Source: an uncultured Cellvibrio sp. (GTDB lineage: Bacteria; Pseudomonadota; Gammaproteobacteria; Pseudomonadales; Cellvibrionaceae). Taken from it: DNA of 64,000 bases. The notes beneath the pieces are model-generated. The model had not been told where the DNA came from. It did no database searches and saw nothing but the letters and a program-made list of their open reading frames with translations. This document shows, in pieces, positions 34,719 through 43,813 of the stretch. The translations under genes and the position numbers were made by a program. Position 1 is the first letter of the stretch; each line of letters starts with the position of its first letter. The stretch spans positions 1 to 64,000 of the forward strand of contig CALFXJ010000038.1 in assembly GCA_937958105.1 (NCBI GenBank). The letters are read 5' to 3'.

Positions 34719-35875
34719 GAGCGAGCTCCGGACTTTTCATCATTCATGCGGGTATCGATGGCATTGCGCAGCGCCTCACCCATAAAGGTCAACAGCAGCA
34801 GCGTCAGTACCAGCACAGAGAAAGCAGCCACCGCAATCCACCAGGCATCAAGATTTTCTTTACCCTGCAGCAGAAGCTGCCCCAGGCTGGGGGCCGGCGC
34901 CTGTACACCCAACCCCAGGAAATCCAGACTGGCCAGCGCCATGATTGCGGCGCTCATGCGAAACGGCAGAAAAGTAATTACCGGCGTGAGGCTGTTGGGC
35001 AGGATGTGCCGCCAGATAATCTGTCCGTGAGATAAACCCATGGCACGGGCCGCCTTCACATACTCCAGCTGACGGTTGCGCAGAAACTCAGCGCGCACGT
35101 AATCCGATAGAAAAATCCAGCCGAACAGCGAGAGCAACACAAACAGCAACAACAGACTCGGCTCAAACAACGAAGAAAAGATAATGAGCAGATACAGTTC
35201 GGGCATGGAACCCCAGACCTCAATCAACCGCTGCGCCACCAGATCCACTTTGCCAGCGAAATATCCCTGCAGCGCACCTATGGCAACGCCCAGAATCGTA
35301 CCCACCAGTGTCAAACCCAGCCCAAAGGTGACCGAGGTGCGAAAACCATAGATCAGCCGGGCCAGGATGTCATAACCGGCAATATCGGTTCCCAGAAGAT
35401 TTTCCCTTCCTGGCGGACTCGGATGATGGCGGGCATCGCTGTGGTAACTCAGGGTGTTGTAATAGAACGGATTGAGCGGATAGATCACCACACTCCCCTG
35501 CTCTGCAAAGTACTGACGCACGTCGGGGTCGTTGTAGTCGGTAAACAGAGGCAAGGTGCCACCAAAGTCTGTTTCGGGGTAATTATTAACCAACGGAAAA
35601 AACCATTGCTGCTGGTGATAGATCAACAGCGGCTTATCGTTGGAGATAAACTCACCCAGCAGACTCAGGCTGTACAGACTGGCGAAGATGATCAGACTCC
35701 AGTACCCCAGGCGGTTACGTTTGAAGCGCGCCCAGATTCGCTGCCGCGGTGACGGCTGAGCCGGTGCAGTCTCCAGTAGATCGTTTGACGTTTCCGGATC
35801 AGTGACCAGCGTTCCATCGCGGCGGAAGAACACACGGCGCCAGAAATTAACAGGCTGAACAAGGGGCGAGTTCAT
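34715..35875 (-). CDS. yejE: Peptide ABC transporter permease
   Basis: The 386-residue permease has a long N-terminal cytoplasmic segment, a first helix (YWSLIIFASLYSLSLLGEF), a large periplasmic loop, then five helices. The EAA-type motif is AARAMGLSHGQIIWRHILPN, with LPF behind. It pairs with YejB. It overlaps yejB by four bases and yejF by four bases, so translation of the set is coupled. Confidence 0.95.
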   Translation of the reverse strand: MNSPLVQPVNFWRRVFFRRDGTLVTDPETSNDLLETAPAQPSPRQRIWARFKRNRLGYWSLIIFASLYSLSLLGEFISNDKPLLIYHQQQWFFPLVNNYPETDFGGTLPLFTDYNDPDVRQYFAEQGSVVIYPLNPFYYNTLSYHSDARHHPSPPGRENLLGTDIAGYDILARLIYGFRTSVTFGLGLTLVGTILGVAIGALQGYFAGKVDLVAQRLIEVWGSMPELYLLIIFSSLFEPSLLLLFVLLSLFGWIFLSDYVRAEFLRNRQLEYVKAARAMGLSHGQIIWRHILPNSLTPVITFLPFRMSAAIMALASLDFLGLGVQAPAPSLGQLLLQGKENLDAWWIAVAAFSVLVLTLLLLTFMGEALRNAIDTRMNDEKSGARS

Positions 35876-36936
35876 CGGGCCTCCGCAGCATCAAATTTAA
35901 TTCGGGGATCGACCAGAACATAGGCGAGATCGCCAACCAGTTTGGTCAGCAGGGCAATCAAGGTGAACAGGTAAAGACTGCCCATAACCACCGGATAATC
36001 GCGGGCATTGATCGCTTCGTAAGACAAAAGTCCCAGGCCGTCGAGTGAGAACAAGGTTTCAATCAACAGACTGCCGGTAAAAAATGCCGCAACAAAAGTG
36101 CCAGGAAACCCGGTGATCAACGGCAGCAGTGCATTGCGCAAGACGTGTTTCCACAGCACACGTTTTTCCGACAGGCCTTTAGCCCGCGCAGTAAATACAT
36201 ACTGCCGGCGAATTTCCTCAAGAAATGTATTTTTAGTCAAAAGTGTTTTGAGAGCGAAACTGCTGACCACTGCCGCTGTAACCGGCAGGGTCACATGCCA
36301 CAGATAATCCAGTGCTTTACCGGCCAGGCTTAAATCATCCCAGTTATCCGACGTAAGCCCACGCAGCGGAAACACATCCCAGAATGAACCACCACCAAAG
36401 AGCACGATCAACAGCACGCCCAGCACAAACCCCGGCACGGCATAACCGGCCAGCACCAGGATGCTGGTCACCACATCGAACCGGCTCCCGGCACGTACCG
36501 CTTTGGCTACCCCCAGAGGCACCGACACCAGATAAGTCAGTAGAAAAGTCCACACGCCCAGAGACACAGACACACCCAGTTTTGACTGAATAAGCGACCA
36601 GACACTTTCGTTCCGGAAATAACTTTCGCCGAACTCAAAGCGCAGAAAGTTGGACAGCATCTGAATGTAGCGGTCCCACAGCGGCTTATCAAAACCATAC
36701 AGTTTGTTGAGGTGTTCGATCTGGCTATCATCAATGCCCTGTCGCGAGCTGTAACTCCAGCCCCCGCCACCCGGTCCACCTTCCACACCCGTCCGCGCAC
36801 TTTCACCATCCAGCGTGGCAAGGATACTTTCCACGGGACCACCGGGCACAAACTGAGTGACCAGGAATGTCAGTGTCAGTACCCCCAGAAGCGTGGGCGC
36901 CATCGCTGAAAGACGTTTTATCAAGTAGAACCACAT
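35872..36936 (-). CDS. yejB: Peptide ABC transporter permease
   Basis: The 354-residue permease starts MWFYLIKRLSAMAPTLLGVL, typical of YejB/DppB. It has a Gly-rich insertion (GVEGGPGGGGWSYSSRQG, about 50-67) that is characteristic of YejB, and the EAA loop TARAKGLSEKRVLWKHVLRN. The 64-base gap from the flavin monooxygenase upstream has no terminator, which supports a continuous operon. Confidence 0.95.
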   Translation of the reverse strand: MWFYLIKRLSAMAPTLLGVLTLTFLVTQFVPGGPVESILATLDGESARTGVEGGPGGGGWSYSSRQGIDDSQIEHLNKLYGFDKPLWDRYIQMLSNFLRFEFGESYFRNESVWSLIQSKLGVSVSLGVWTFLLTYLVSVPLGVAKAVRAGSRFDVVTSILVLAGYAVPGFVLGVLLIVLFGGGSFWDVFPLRGLTSDNWDDLSLAGKALDYLWHVTLPVTAAVVSSFALKTLLTKNTFLEEIRRQYVFTARAKGLSEKRVLWKHVLRNALLPLITGFPGTFVAAFFTGSLLIETLFSLDGLGLLSYEAINARDYPVVMGSLYLFTLIALLTKLVGDLAYVLVDPRIKFDAAEAR

Positions 36937-37000
36937 CGTTGCCTGAATTCCCTACTGATTTTCCAGATGATCTGTTCAGTTTTCCGTTGGAATATTCCAG

Positions 37001-38377
37001 CTAGGCCACGCGATGTTTCTGCACGGATTTCACGGAGGTGTAAGGATTTTCAGGCCGATCCAGTCCAAGGCTCTCACGGAAGCTGGTGCCGTCGTAATCC
37101 TTACGGAAGATGCCACGCCGTTGTAGTTCCGGTACCACCAGACGGGTGAAATCTTCAAAACCCTGAGGCAGATAAGGCGGCACCACGTTAAAACCATCTG
37201 CACCGCCTTCTTCGAACCACTGCTGAATAATATCGGCTACGGTTTTGACCGAGCCCACTGCCTGCAGATGACCTCGCGCTACACGGAATTTCAGCACCAG
37301 CTGTCGGATAGACAGGTTTTCCCGCCGAGCCAGTTCCAGCTGTTGCTGGAAGCGGCCTCTGCCATTTTCTCCACTCTGGTATGGTAAATCCGGCAGTGGT
37401 CCGTCCACGTCGTAACCCGACAGATCAAACCCGCCAAAATGGATATTGCTCACATCCACCAGCGCCTGCAGTTCGCCGAATTTATCCTGGGCCTCCTGAT
37501 CGCTTTCACCTACCACTACCGATAAGCCGGGAGTTATCTTCAACTGATCTTCGGCACGGCCGTACTTCGCCATCCGACTTTTCACGTCTTTATAAAACGC
37601 CTGCGCGACGTCCAGCGATTGCGCCGAGCAATAACTCATCTCCGCCACGCGCGCTGCAAACTCACGACCGGTATCTGAGTTGCCGGCCTGTACCAATACC
37701 GGATAGCCCTGCAGTGGACGCGGAACATCCAGCAATCCGTCCGAGGAAAAGTGTTTGCCTTTGAACTGCAGTGGATGCGATGCAGCAGGATCGTAAAACT
37801 GCCCGGCAGCGCGATCCGGATAATCAAAGGCATCATCATCCCACGAGTCCCACAATCGCTTGGCCAGTTCCACAAACTCTGCGGCCCGCTCGTACCGCTC
37901 TTCGTGTGCACGGGGCTCGTCAAGCCCGAAATTCAACGCGGTATGCGGTGAATAAGAAGACACTATGTTCCAGCCGGCGCGTCCCTTGCTCAGATGATCC
38001 AGCGAGGTGAACTTGCGGGCAACGTGATAGGGATGATCATAGTTGGTGTTCACCGTTGCCACGAGGCCGATGTGCTGCGTCTTCATCGCAATCGCGGATA
38101 ACAACGTGAAAGGTTCAAACTGATAGCTGATACCGCTGCGTCCGGTTTCCTCAGTGATCTCTCCCGAACGACCGATAAAGTCGGCGAGAAAAAATGTATG
38201 AAATTTCGCAGCCTCAGCCAGCTGCGCACCGCGCACCCACCAGTCAAGGTTGGGCCGACCATTATCCTTCGAGGATGGATGACGCCAGGCCGCCAGATGA
38301 TGACCAAAACGTTGTAGAAACACATTGAGAATTAATTGACGCTTTTTATTAGCCACAACCCTGCCCTCGAAAACCAT
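37001..38377 (-). CDS. Flavin-dependent monooxygenase of the NtaA/SnaA/DszA family
   Basis: The 458-residue luciferase-fold enzyme matches the family of nitrilotriacetate monooxygenase, dimethylsulfide monooxygenase and dibenzothiophene-sulfone monooxygenase DszA. Motifs are NVFLQRFGHHLAAWRHP at the start, ARKFTSLDHLSKGRAGWNIVSS, GNSDTGREFAARVAE and the C-terminal GFNVVPPYLPQGFEDF. It needs reduced flavin from a partner reductase. With a DszB-like gene two positions upstream, a DszA-then-DszB type reaction (oxidative ring or C-S opening followed by sulfinate release) is an attractive inference. An alternative GTG start eight codons later has a better ribosome binding site (GAGGG). Confidence 0.92.
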   Translation of the reverse strand: MVFEGRVVANKKRQLILNVFLQRFGHHLAAWRHPSSKDNGRPNLDWWVRGAQLAEAAKFHTFFLADFIGRSGEITEETGRSGISYQFEPFTLLSAIAMKTQHIGLVATVNTNYDHPYHVARKFTSLDHLSKGRAGWNIVSSYSPHTALNFGLDEPRAHEERYERAAEFVELAKRLWDSWDDDAFDYPDRAAGQFYDPAASHPLQFKGKHFSSDGLLDVPRPLQGYPVLVQAGNSDTGREFAARVAEMSYCSAQSLDVAQAFYKDVKSRMAKYGRAEDQLKITPGLSVVVGESDQEAQDKFGELQALVDVSNIHFGGFDLSGYDVDGPLPDLPYQSGENGRGRFQQQLELARRENLSIRQLVLKFRVARGHLQAVGSVKTVADIIQQWFEEGGADGFNVVPPYLPQGFEDFTRLVVPELQRRGIFRKDYDGTSFRESLGLDRPENPYTSVKSVQKHRVA

Positions 38378-38440
38378 TGACTGATAACCCAGCGCGGCCT
38401 GCTCGTCGCGGGCCGCGCACTGACGATCACCCGCTGCTGC

Positions 38441-39142
38441 TTAACCCGCGTAAGCGTAGGATTTTTCCAGCAGGCCGGTACGTTTCCATTGCAGCTCAAG
38501 CGCGCCCGGTGTGTATACCTGCGCTCCACCAATCTGCTCCGCAATGGCCTGATAACGCGCGGCCTCTTCAATAAACAAAATCAGTTCAGATGTTTTGATG
38601 ATGCCTTTGCCCCAGAAGTTGGCGCCGCCATTGGACTCCAGCAAAGCTGGCGGTGGTGCCAGCTCAGGATGCTTGTCCAGACGTTCGCGGATAACCTCCA
38701 GAACACTGCGGGTACGTTCAAGGTGATTGGGAATTTCCCGCGCAAGGAGGTGCCGTGCGGCCGCAACATAGAGAATCGGAAAAGGCTTATGGGCCAGGGA
38801 CCAGGCGGACAGGAAGTTCGTGTGTGCGTGAATCACGGTGTCGGCTTCCAGGCGCGATTCGTGCAACACCAGGTCCTGATTTTCTGCAAAAGATGACAAG
38901 CTCACCTTGGGGCTCTGGTCCCGTGCCAGACCGCCGGGAAAACGAATGTTCAGCAGATGGTCCGTACCGGCAATGTGATGCGTGATATGAAAAGTCAGAC
39001 TGGCTGACAAGGTGCCATTCCTGCTCAATGTTTGAAATGCGTGAATTGCATCGGATTTGGCCTGCTCGATGTAGGCCATCAGTTCGGCGTCTGTGATTGC
39101 CGAGTTGTCTACGGGGTTATTAACCAGATTAGTGACTGACAT
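38441..39142 (-). CDS. Class II aldolase/adducin-family protein
   Basis: The 233-residue protein starts at ATG 39142, with AGGAA upstream. It carries the metal-binding motif HAHT in ADTVIHAHTNFLSAWSLA (near 105-122), and VSLSSFAENQDLVLHESRLEAD fits the substrate-binding loop region. Members of this family cleave or epimerise small sugar phosphates and hydroxy acids using Zn2+. In this operon it may handle the carbon skeleton after desulfurisation, or act directly on a sulfur-bearing hydroxy acid. The exact reaction cannot be told from the sequence. Confidence 0.85.
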   Translation of the reverse strand: MSVTNLVNNPVDNSAITDAELMAYIEQAKSDAIHAFQTLSRNGTLSASLTFHITHHIAGTDHLLNIRFPGGLARDQSPKVSLSSFAENQDLVLHESRLEADTVIHAHTNFLSAWSLAHKPFPILYVAAARHLLAREIPNHLERTRSVLEVIRERLDKHPELAPPPALLESNGGANFWGKGIIKTSELILFIEEAARYQAIAEQIGGAQVYTPGALELQWKRTGLLEKSYAYAG

Positions 39143-39216
39143 AAATATTTTCCTGTTAATCAAATATGCGTTTCGGATAGCGTGGTCGCATCCGGTTATA
39201 AAGAAATAATCCTGAT

Positions 39217-40287
39217 TTATGCTGCTTTTTCGGCAGATTTACGGGCGGAGCGGCGCGCCTCTACCAGCTTACGGGCCCGGGCCAGAGGCCAGCTTTCTAT
39301 CCAGGTTCTGATATCAAAGTTATCTTTGAAGTAGCCCCACTGGTGAAGAAAATCCTTCTGGCGCTCAAGCCCGGCGATATATTCAGGAACCAGTTTCGGT
39401 TCAAAGAAGCGATTGAAATCCTCTCCATGAGAACCGATCACGTCCTCGCGGGAAATATCGCGGCCATCGGCGCGCAACAGATCAATGACATCTTCGCGGT
39501 TGTCTCTGGCCCATTCGGCAGTTTCCAGCAGCACCGCCAGATAACGCACCACGATGTCCGGATTCTCATCGAGGAATTTGCGGTCCACCGTAACCGGCCG
39601 AGGCGTTCCGTTATTCACACGCAGCAGGTGATCCGGCAGTTCGTTGATGTTGATTACCTGATGAAAACGCGGGTCCTGGGCGAGACGATATCCGCGCGCA
39701 AAGCGCAGGAAGATCGCATCTACCTCGCCCGCCTCCAGAGCCTCCAGCTCCACCGCGCGGGCTGGTTCCCGACGCTCGTTACGCGGGCCGTCCTGGCGGT
39801 CATAGACGGGTGCTTCGATATCTACCAGTGTCACGTCATCAATGCTCAGCCCTGCTGTGTAGAGTGCCGTTTGATAACCGTGTTGCGCTGCACCGCGTTG
39901 GAAGTCAATTACGGCCCCGCGGTGCAGGGGTACACCCAGGCGTTTACCTTTCAGGTCTGCCGGCGTGCGGATGCCGCTGTCTGCCCGGGTCAGAATGCCC
40001 TGGTATTCATCGAGCCAGGTAATACCGATGACGACCGTGTCCTGTCCGCTGCCCTTGGCCCAGATTGGTGGGATATTGCCACCTTCGCGAAACATGCCGG
40101 ATTGCGAATGGTTGTAGTGGGAGTTACGTGTTGCCAGGCTGTGGGATTCACGCAATGAATGAAGAAGAGTTCCCGGCTTGGCAAATTCTTCCTGTAACCA
40201 GCCCTTCTGTATCGCGAGTGCCGACGCCGTGGCTGCACCGCACCGGGTGTACCAGAGTTCGACGGGCTTATCGAGTTGTTCGCTCAT
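39217..40287 (-). CDS. DszB-like sulfinate desulfinase homolog, paralog A
   Basis: The 356-residue protein has the type 2 binding-protein fold of SsuA/NMT1 but no signal peptide, as in Rhodococcus DszB (365 residues). The DszB active-site Cys27, His60 and Arg70 correspond to C16 (WYTRC), H57 and R67 (NSHYNH... FREGGNIPP). His and Arg are ten residues apart, as in DszB. The CPVP motif of DszB is changed to CGAA. A sulfite-releasing activity on an aromatic or other sulfinate is inferred. It is the first gene after a sigma-54-type promoter and starts the long minus-strand operon. Best alternative: a cytoplasmic binding protein without catalysis. Confidence 0.75.
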   Translation of the reverse strand: MSEQLDKPVELWYTRCGAATASALAIQKGWLQEEFAKPGTLLHSLRESHSLATRNSHYNHSQSGMFREGGNIPPIWAKGSGQDTVVIGITWLDEYQGILTRADSGIRTPADLKGKRLGVPLHRGAVIDFQRGAAQHGYQTALYTAGLSIDDVTLVDIEAPVYDRQDGPRNERREPARAVELEALEAGEVDAIFLRFARGYRLAQDPRFHQVININELPDHLLRVNNGTPRPVTVDRKFLDENPDIVVRYLAVLLETAEWARDNREDVIDLLRADGRDISREDVIGSHGEDFNRFFEPKLVPEYIAGLERQKDFLHQWGYFKDNFDIRTWIESWPLARARKLVEARRSARKSAEKAA

Positions 40288-40333
40288 GTGACCTGCTCCT
40301 TTTGAAACAATTAGTGATGTCGATATTCACTGG

Positions 40334-40349
40334 AGCAGGTTCCATGCCA
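40334..40349 (-). promoter_or_regulatory. Sigma-54 promoter of the nine-gene sulfur operon
   Basis: On the minus strand it reads TGGCATGGAACCTGCT, with GG and GC separated by ten bases. It lies about 47 bases upstream of the first gene at 40287. No other promoter-like element is seen before the next terminator at 28683, about 11.6 kb downstream. Confidence 0.75.
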
Positions 40350-40454
40350 GAATAATGTCTGGCGATATTTTGCGGATAAATGACAGGTTTTTTTGTTTAA
40401 TACATTTAAAAGTAATTGCTGGTCCGTGAAAAAACAGTGCACAGCAGACGATGA

Positions 40455-40499
40455 CAGAAAAAGAAAAGCGGCTGCTGTTTCATATTAACCAGCAACCGC
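40455..40499 (-). terminator. Terminator after the SsuA-permease operon
   Basis: On the minus strand GCGGTTGCTG and CAGCAGCCGC form a 10-bp stem with one mismatch, followed by TTTTCTTTTTC. It lies about 40 bases past the stop codon of the permease at 40536 and separates that operon from the next one. Confidence 0.88.
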
Positions 40500-40535
40500 C
40501 AGAGTGATGTTGGAAAGAAAGCAGAAATTCAGTGA

Positions 40536-41321
40536 TTACTTTCTACGGCCGCGCCAGCGCAGCAGATAATCACCAGCCCGACTGACACCGTAGTTCATCA
40601 GAATACCTATCGTTGTCACCACCAGCGCACAGATCAGAATAATATCCATACGCGCTGCCAGCTCCGCTGTCATCATCAGATTACCCAGGCCGGCACCGGC
40701 ATTGAAGAGCAATTCACTGCCGATACAGGTTATCCACGCAAAGGGAATGGCCAGTAGCAGACCAGTGATAAGCGAAGGCACAGCTGCGGGCAACAATACA
40801 CGGCGAAATTGTTGCCAGTGATTAAAGCCATAAATTTCACCGACCTCGCGGAACCGGCTGTCGACATTACGCAGGCCTTCGTAGGTGTTGAGCACCATCG
40901 GGTAAAATGCCGCGAGCGCAATGATGAAGACTTTGGCCTCATCACCATTGCCCAGCCATATGCCGATCAAAGGTGTCAGTCCCAGCAGAGGCACCTGGCG
41001 CAGCGCTGTGTATAACGGATGAACCAGCGTCAGCACGATGCGTGAAAAGTACATCGCAAGTCCCAGCGCAAACCCCACCGCTACTCCCGTCACCAGCCCC
41101 ACGCCGGTACGTTCGATACTGCCCAGCAGATTGATCCACAATTCGCCGCTGCCGACCAATTCCACAAAACTGGCTCCAACGTCCTGTAAAGGCACAAACG
41201 CATAGCGATGGGTAGCACTCTGTCCCGAGGCATACTGCCAGTAAATCAGCAGCAGCACAGGCACCAGCAGGCCGCGCAGAGCTTTGCTCTTTTTTAATAC
41301 ATTACGCAGTAAATTATTCAT
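40536..41321 (-). CDS. ABC transporter permease of the SsuC/TauC type, second copy
   Basis: The 261-residue protein has about six helices and the cytoplasmic EAA loop (REVGEIYGFNHWQQFRRVLLPAAVP). It is close to SsuC/TauC permeases for sulfonates. Its start overlaps the stop of the other permease by eight bases, so the two are probably made together as a heterodimer. No ATPase gene is adjacent; the SsuB-type ATPase at 59478-60314 is the likely partner. Confidence 0.9.
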   Translation of the reverse strand: MNNLLRNVLKKSKALRGLLVPVLLLIYWQYASGQSATHRYAFVPLQDVGASFVELVGSGELWINLLGSIERTGVGLVTGVAVGFALGLAMYFSRIVLTLVHPLYTALRQVPLLGLTPLIGIWLGNGDEAKVFIIALAAFYPMVLNTYEGLRNVDSRFREVGEIYGFNHWQQFRRVLLPAAVPSLITGLLLAIPFAWITCIGSELLFNAGAGLGNLMMTAELAARMDIILICALVVTTIGILMNYGVSRAGDYLLRWRGRRK

Positions 41322-42141
41322 GATGTCGTCCCCGCCAGCGCACCAGATAACACTCCAGTAAGCGCAGGCTTTTATCCAGCCCGAAACCCACCAGCCCCGT
41401 CAGTATCACGCCGATAAACACAATATCCAGGCGCAGCATCTGCCGCGCAAACTCCATCATCTGTCCGATGCCGGAGTCGGCCGCCAGCAGTTCAACGGCG
41501 ACCAGAATCAGCCAGGCGCGGCCCAGTGCAATGCGCACACCGGTTAATACCGGTGGAATAATGGCGGGCAGGATAATGCGTCGATACAGGGTTACGTGTG
41601 GCAGACGATACACCTGCCCTACTTCGAGAAACGCGCGAGGAATATTTTTTACGCCCTCCGTTGCCGCCTGAGCTACCGGAAAGAATACCGCCTTAACGAT
41701 GATCACAATCTTCAGCGTTTCGCCAATACCGAGCAGCAGGATCAACATCGGAATCAACACCAGCGTTGGAATATGGCGCAGGGTTTCAAACAGCAGACCG
41801 AAGTACACCCGTACCGTTTCTGAGATCGCAAGCAATGCACCAAAGATCAGGCCGGCCACTGCTCCGAGTGCAAAGCCGGTGAACAATCGAAACAGGCTGA
41901 TCTGCAGATGCATCTGCAACTCGCCGGTGTCGATCAGATCTATAAAGGTTTCCCAGACAACAGCGGGTGCCGGCAGTATCTGTTCCGGAATCCAGCGCGC
42001 TGCCGTAGCCCAATACCAGAGAACACACAATAACAAGGGTGATATCAACGCAGTCGCACCGCGCCATGAATGAACCACCGGCAGGTAGCGTCGCTGCCGA
42101 CCGGTGGATGAGAAAGTGGAGTCGGATACCGCTGAGGTCAT
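41314..42141 (-). CDS. ABC transporter permease of the SsuC/TauC type, first copy
   Basis: The 275-residue permease has an EAA loop (LEVGQVYRLPHVTLYRRIILPAIIP) and about six helices. It begins two bases after the stop of the binding protein gene. Having two different permeases where SsuABC systems use one homodimer is unusual and suggests substrate specialisation. Confidence 0.9.
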   Translation of the reverse strand: MTSAVSDSTFSSTGRQRRYLPVVHSWRGATALISPLLLCVLWYWATAARWIPEQILPAPAVVWETFIDLIDTGELQMHLQISLFRLFTGFALGAVAGLIFGALLAISETVRVYFGLLFETLRHIPTLVLIPMLILLLGIGETLKIVIIVKAVFFPVAQAATEGVKNIPRAFLEVGQVYRLPHVTLYRRIILPAIIPPVLTGVRIALGRAWLILVAVELLAADSGIGQMMEFARQMLRLDIVFIGVILTGLVGFGLDKSLRLLECYLVRWRGRHHE

Positions 42142-42143
42142 TA

Positions 42144-43301
42144 TTACTGCTCAGCCCCCTGTTGTAGTCCATTATGTGCGTACTCTTGCCCGGTTTGCGC
42201 AACGCTTGGCTGCTCCGCTCCGGCCTGCGCCTGAGACTCCCGCCAGTAATTCTCCAGCTCCAGTGTCTGCAGCGCCCGGGAGACAAACTGTGGTGCAAGC
42301 AGATCGTCAACCTTTACAGGTTTACGGATCAACCGGTTCGCAAGCGCATGATCAATCACATCCTGATAGTGCGCTGTGGTTGAGGGCACCAGTACCGGGG
42401 ACCAGTAATCTCTCCAGCTGATACGCTCATCCAGAATGTCACGCCGGATCAGTTTTTCCGGCAGCCCCATACGGGACTGCTCCGCAATATAAGCATCTTT
42501 GTTTTCTTCCTGAGAGACCCAGTGCATTGCACGCACCGTGGCCGTCGCGAGAAGCTGTGTCACCTCCGGATGCTGTTCAACAAATTCCCGCGCGCCCCAC
42601 AGCTCTGCACGCATCCGCCAGGACACCGGGGCATCTTTGGTGGACCAGATAATTTTTGCTACCTCTTTTTCTACCAGTGCATGGGCATCACTCAAGGTAA
42701 AGAAACCTTCCACATTGCCCGCCGACACCGCTGCTGCACCCGCCTGCGGGTTGAGGTTGATGATGCGGAAATCCTTAAGCTGCAACCCCTCGGATTCGAT
42801 CAATTTTGCAAAGGTCGCTTCCCAGGGTCGCCCGCGATGCAGGGCGATACGCTTGCCTTTTAAATCCCGGATACTTGCCGCGGTAGAATGTTTCGGAACG
42901 ACAAGATAGGAGTTATTTCCTACGCTGCCGGATACCACCAGCCGCGTCTCAATGCCAGAGGCGTTCAGGATGACTGATGGCAGATCACCGTAGAATGCAA
43001 AATCAATCTTTCCGCCGGCAAAGCTCTCATTAACCAGCGTCGCCACAGCGGCAGTAGATACCGGGACCCACTGAAGTTTGATGTTCTGTTCTGCCAGCGC
43101 GGCCTTGAACACCGGATCTCTGGCAATAACCTGCGGCACGCCGCCAAATGTTAGTTCGCCGGAGCTGGCATTTGCCACCACCGCTATACGCAGTTCTTTT
43201 ACCTCAGCAGGACTGCTGGCCTGTAGTTGAATGGAAACACTTCCTGCCAGAAAAAACAGGACCCACTGAATACGCGATACAAATTTGAATATGAAAGACA
43301 T
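42144..43301 (-). CDS. Periplasmic sulfonate-type binding protein (SsuA-like)
   Basis: The 385-residue precursor starts at ATG 43299-43301 and has a signal peptide (about 8-27, ending QLQASS). The mature part has LRIAVVANASSGELTFGG, AAVATLVNESFAGGKIDFAFYGDLPSV and LKGKRIALHRGRPWEATFAKL, the pattern of SsuA/NMT1 family proteins that bind sulfonates. An extra C-terminal tail rich in Gln and Ala is present. It is the first gene of the operon with two permeases and is preceded by a sigma-54-type promoter at 43352-43367. Confidence 0.9.
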   Translation of the reverse strand: MSFIFKFVSRIQWVLFFLAGSVSIQLQASSPAEVKELRIAVVANASSGELTFGGVPQVIARDPVFKAALAEQNIKLQWVPVSTAAVATLVNESFAGGKIDFAFYGDLPSVILNASGIETRLVVSGSVGNNSYLVVPKHSTAASIRDLKGKRIALHRGRPWEATFAKLIESEGLQLKDFRIINLNPQAGAAAVSAGNVEGFFTLSDAHALVEKEVAKIIWSTKDAPVSWRMRAELWGAREFVEQHPEVTQLLATATVRAMHWVSQEENKDAYIAEQSRMGLPEKLIRRDILDERISWRDYWSPVLVPSTTAHYQDVIDHALANRLIRKPVKVDDLLAPQFVSRALQTLELENYWRESQAQAGAEQPSVAQTGQEYAHNGLQQGAEQ

Positions 43302-43351
43302 TACGACACAGCCCCTTGACGCAGTTAAACAAAAAGACGTGCAGGATTCAT

Positions 43352-43367
43352 AGCAAGATGTGAACCA
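43352..43367 (-). promoter_or_regulatory. Sigma-54 promoter upstream of the SsuA-like gene
   Basis: On the minus strand it reads TGGTTCACATCTTGCT. The -12 element TTGCT is perfect and the spacing is ten bases; the -24 element TGGTTC deviates from TGGCAC. It lies about 51 bases upstream of the start. Confidence 0.65.
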
Positions 43368-43700
43368 GCCAGAGGGCGGTCTTAAAAAAATCCGGCAGCT
43401 GGAGAAAACGCACGCAAGACCAACGTCGATGCTGCGAAAACGGGGAGATGTAAAGATCAAAACAGCAGGTGTACCGAATGAAACACTTGCGCCACTACCA
43501 GGGCTGCTTCGATAACAGCAATGCCAGTGTTGGATTTTCAACAGCTGCTTTATATAAAAGGTATTGTGACGCTTTTTTATCAATTCGTTATGAGCTCGTT
43601 GCTAAATGGCCTCACCATCACTCAAAGAACAGCAACGTTTTTATTAAAAGAACAGCGGACTTTTTGTCTGTCATAACAATTAATATCGCCCACCACGAGC

Positions 43701-43716
43701 TGGCATATTTTCTGCA
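43701..43716 (+). promoter_or_regulatory. Sigma-54 promoter upstream of tonB
   Basis: TGGCATATTTTCTGCA has the correct spacing of ten bases between GG and GC and good elements on both sides. It lies 98 bases before the tonB start. Confidence 0.65.
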
Positions 43717-43813
43717 AATACCCTCCCAACGTCTTTGATGCAAACGCGTCATGCCGACTGATACATGTTGTTATTAATCCCGAACGGATTGATATAAGGA
43801 AAAAGGTATATCT

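Larger units (their letters stand above)
43302..43813. other. Divergent control region between the SsuA-type operon and tonB
   Basis: This 512-base stretch holds two oppositely oriented sigma-54-type promoters (43352-43367 minus, 43701-43716 plus). The bases between are AT-rich with no open frame that has a ribosome binding site. Activator sites probably lie here but no motif stands out. Confidence 0.55.

Noticed and set aside
39217..40287. DszB-like proteins as ordinary periplasmic binding proteins
   Set aside because: None of the three has a signal peptide, the Cys, His and Arg residues fit DszB, and they are not next to an ATPase gene; still listed as the main alternative.
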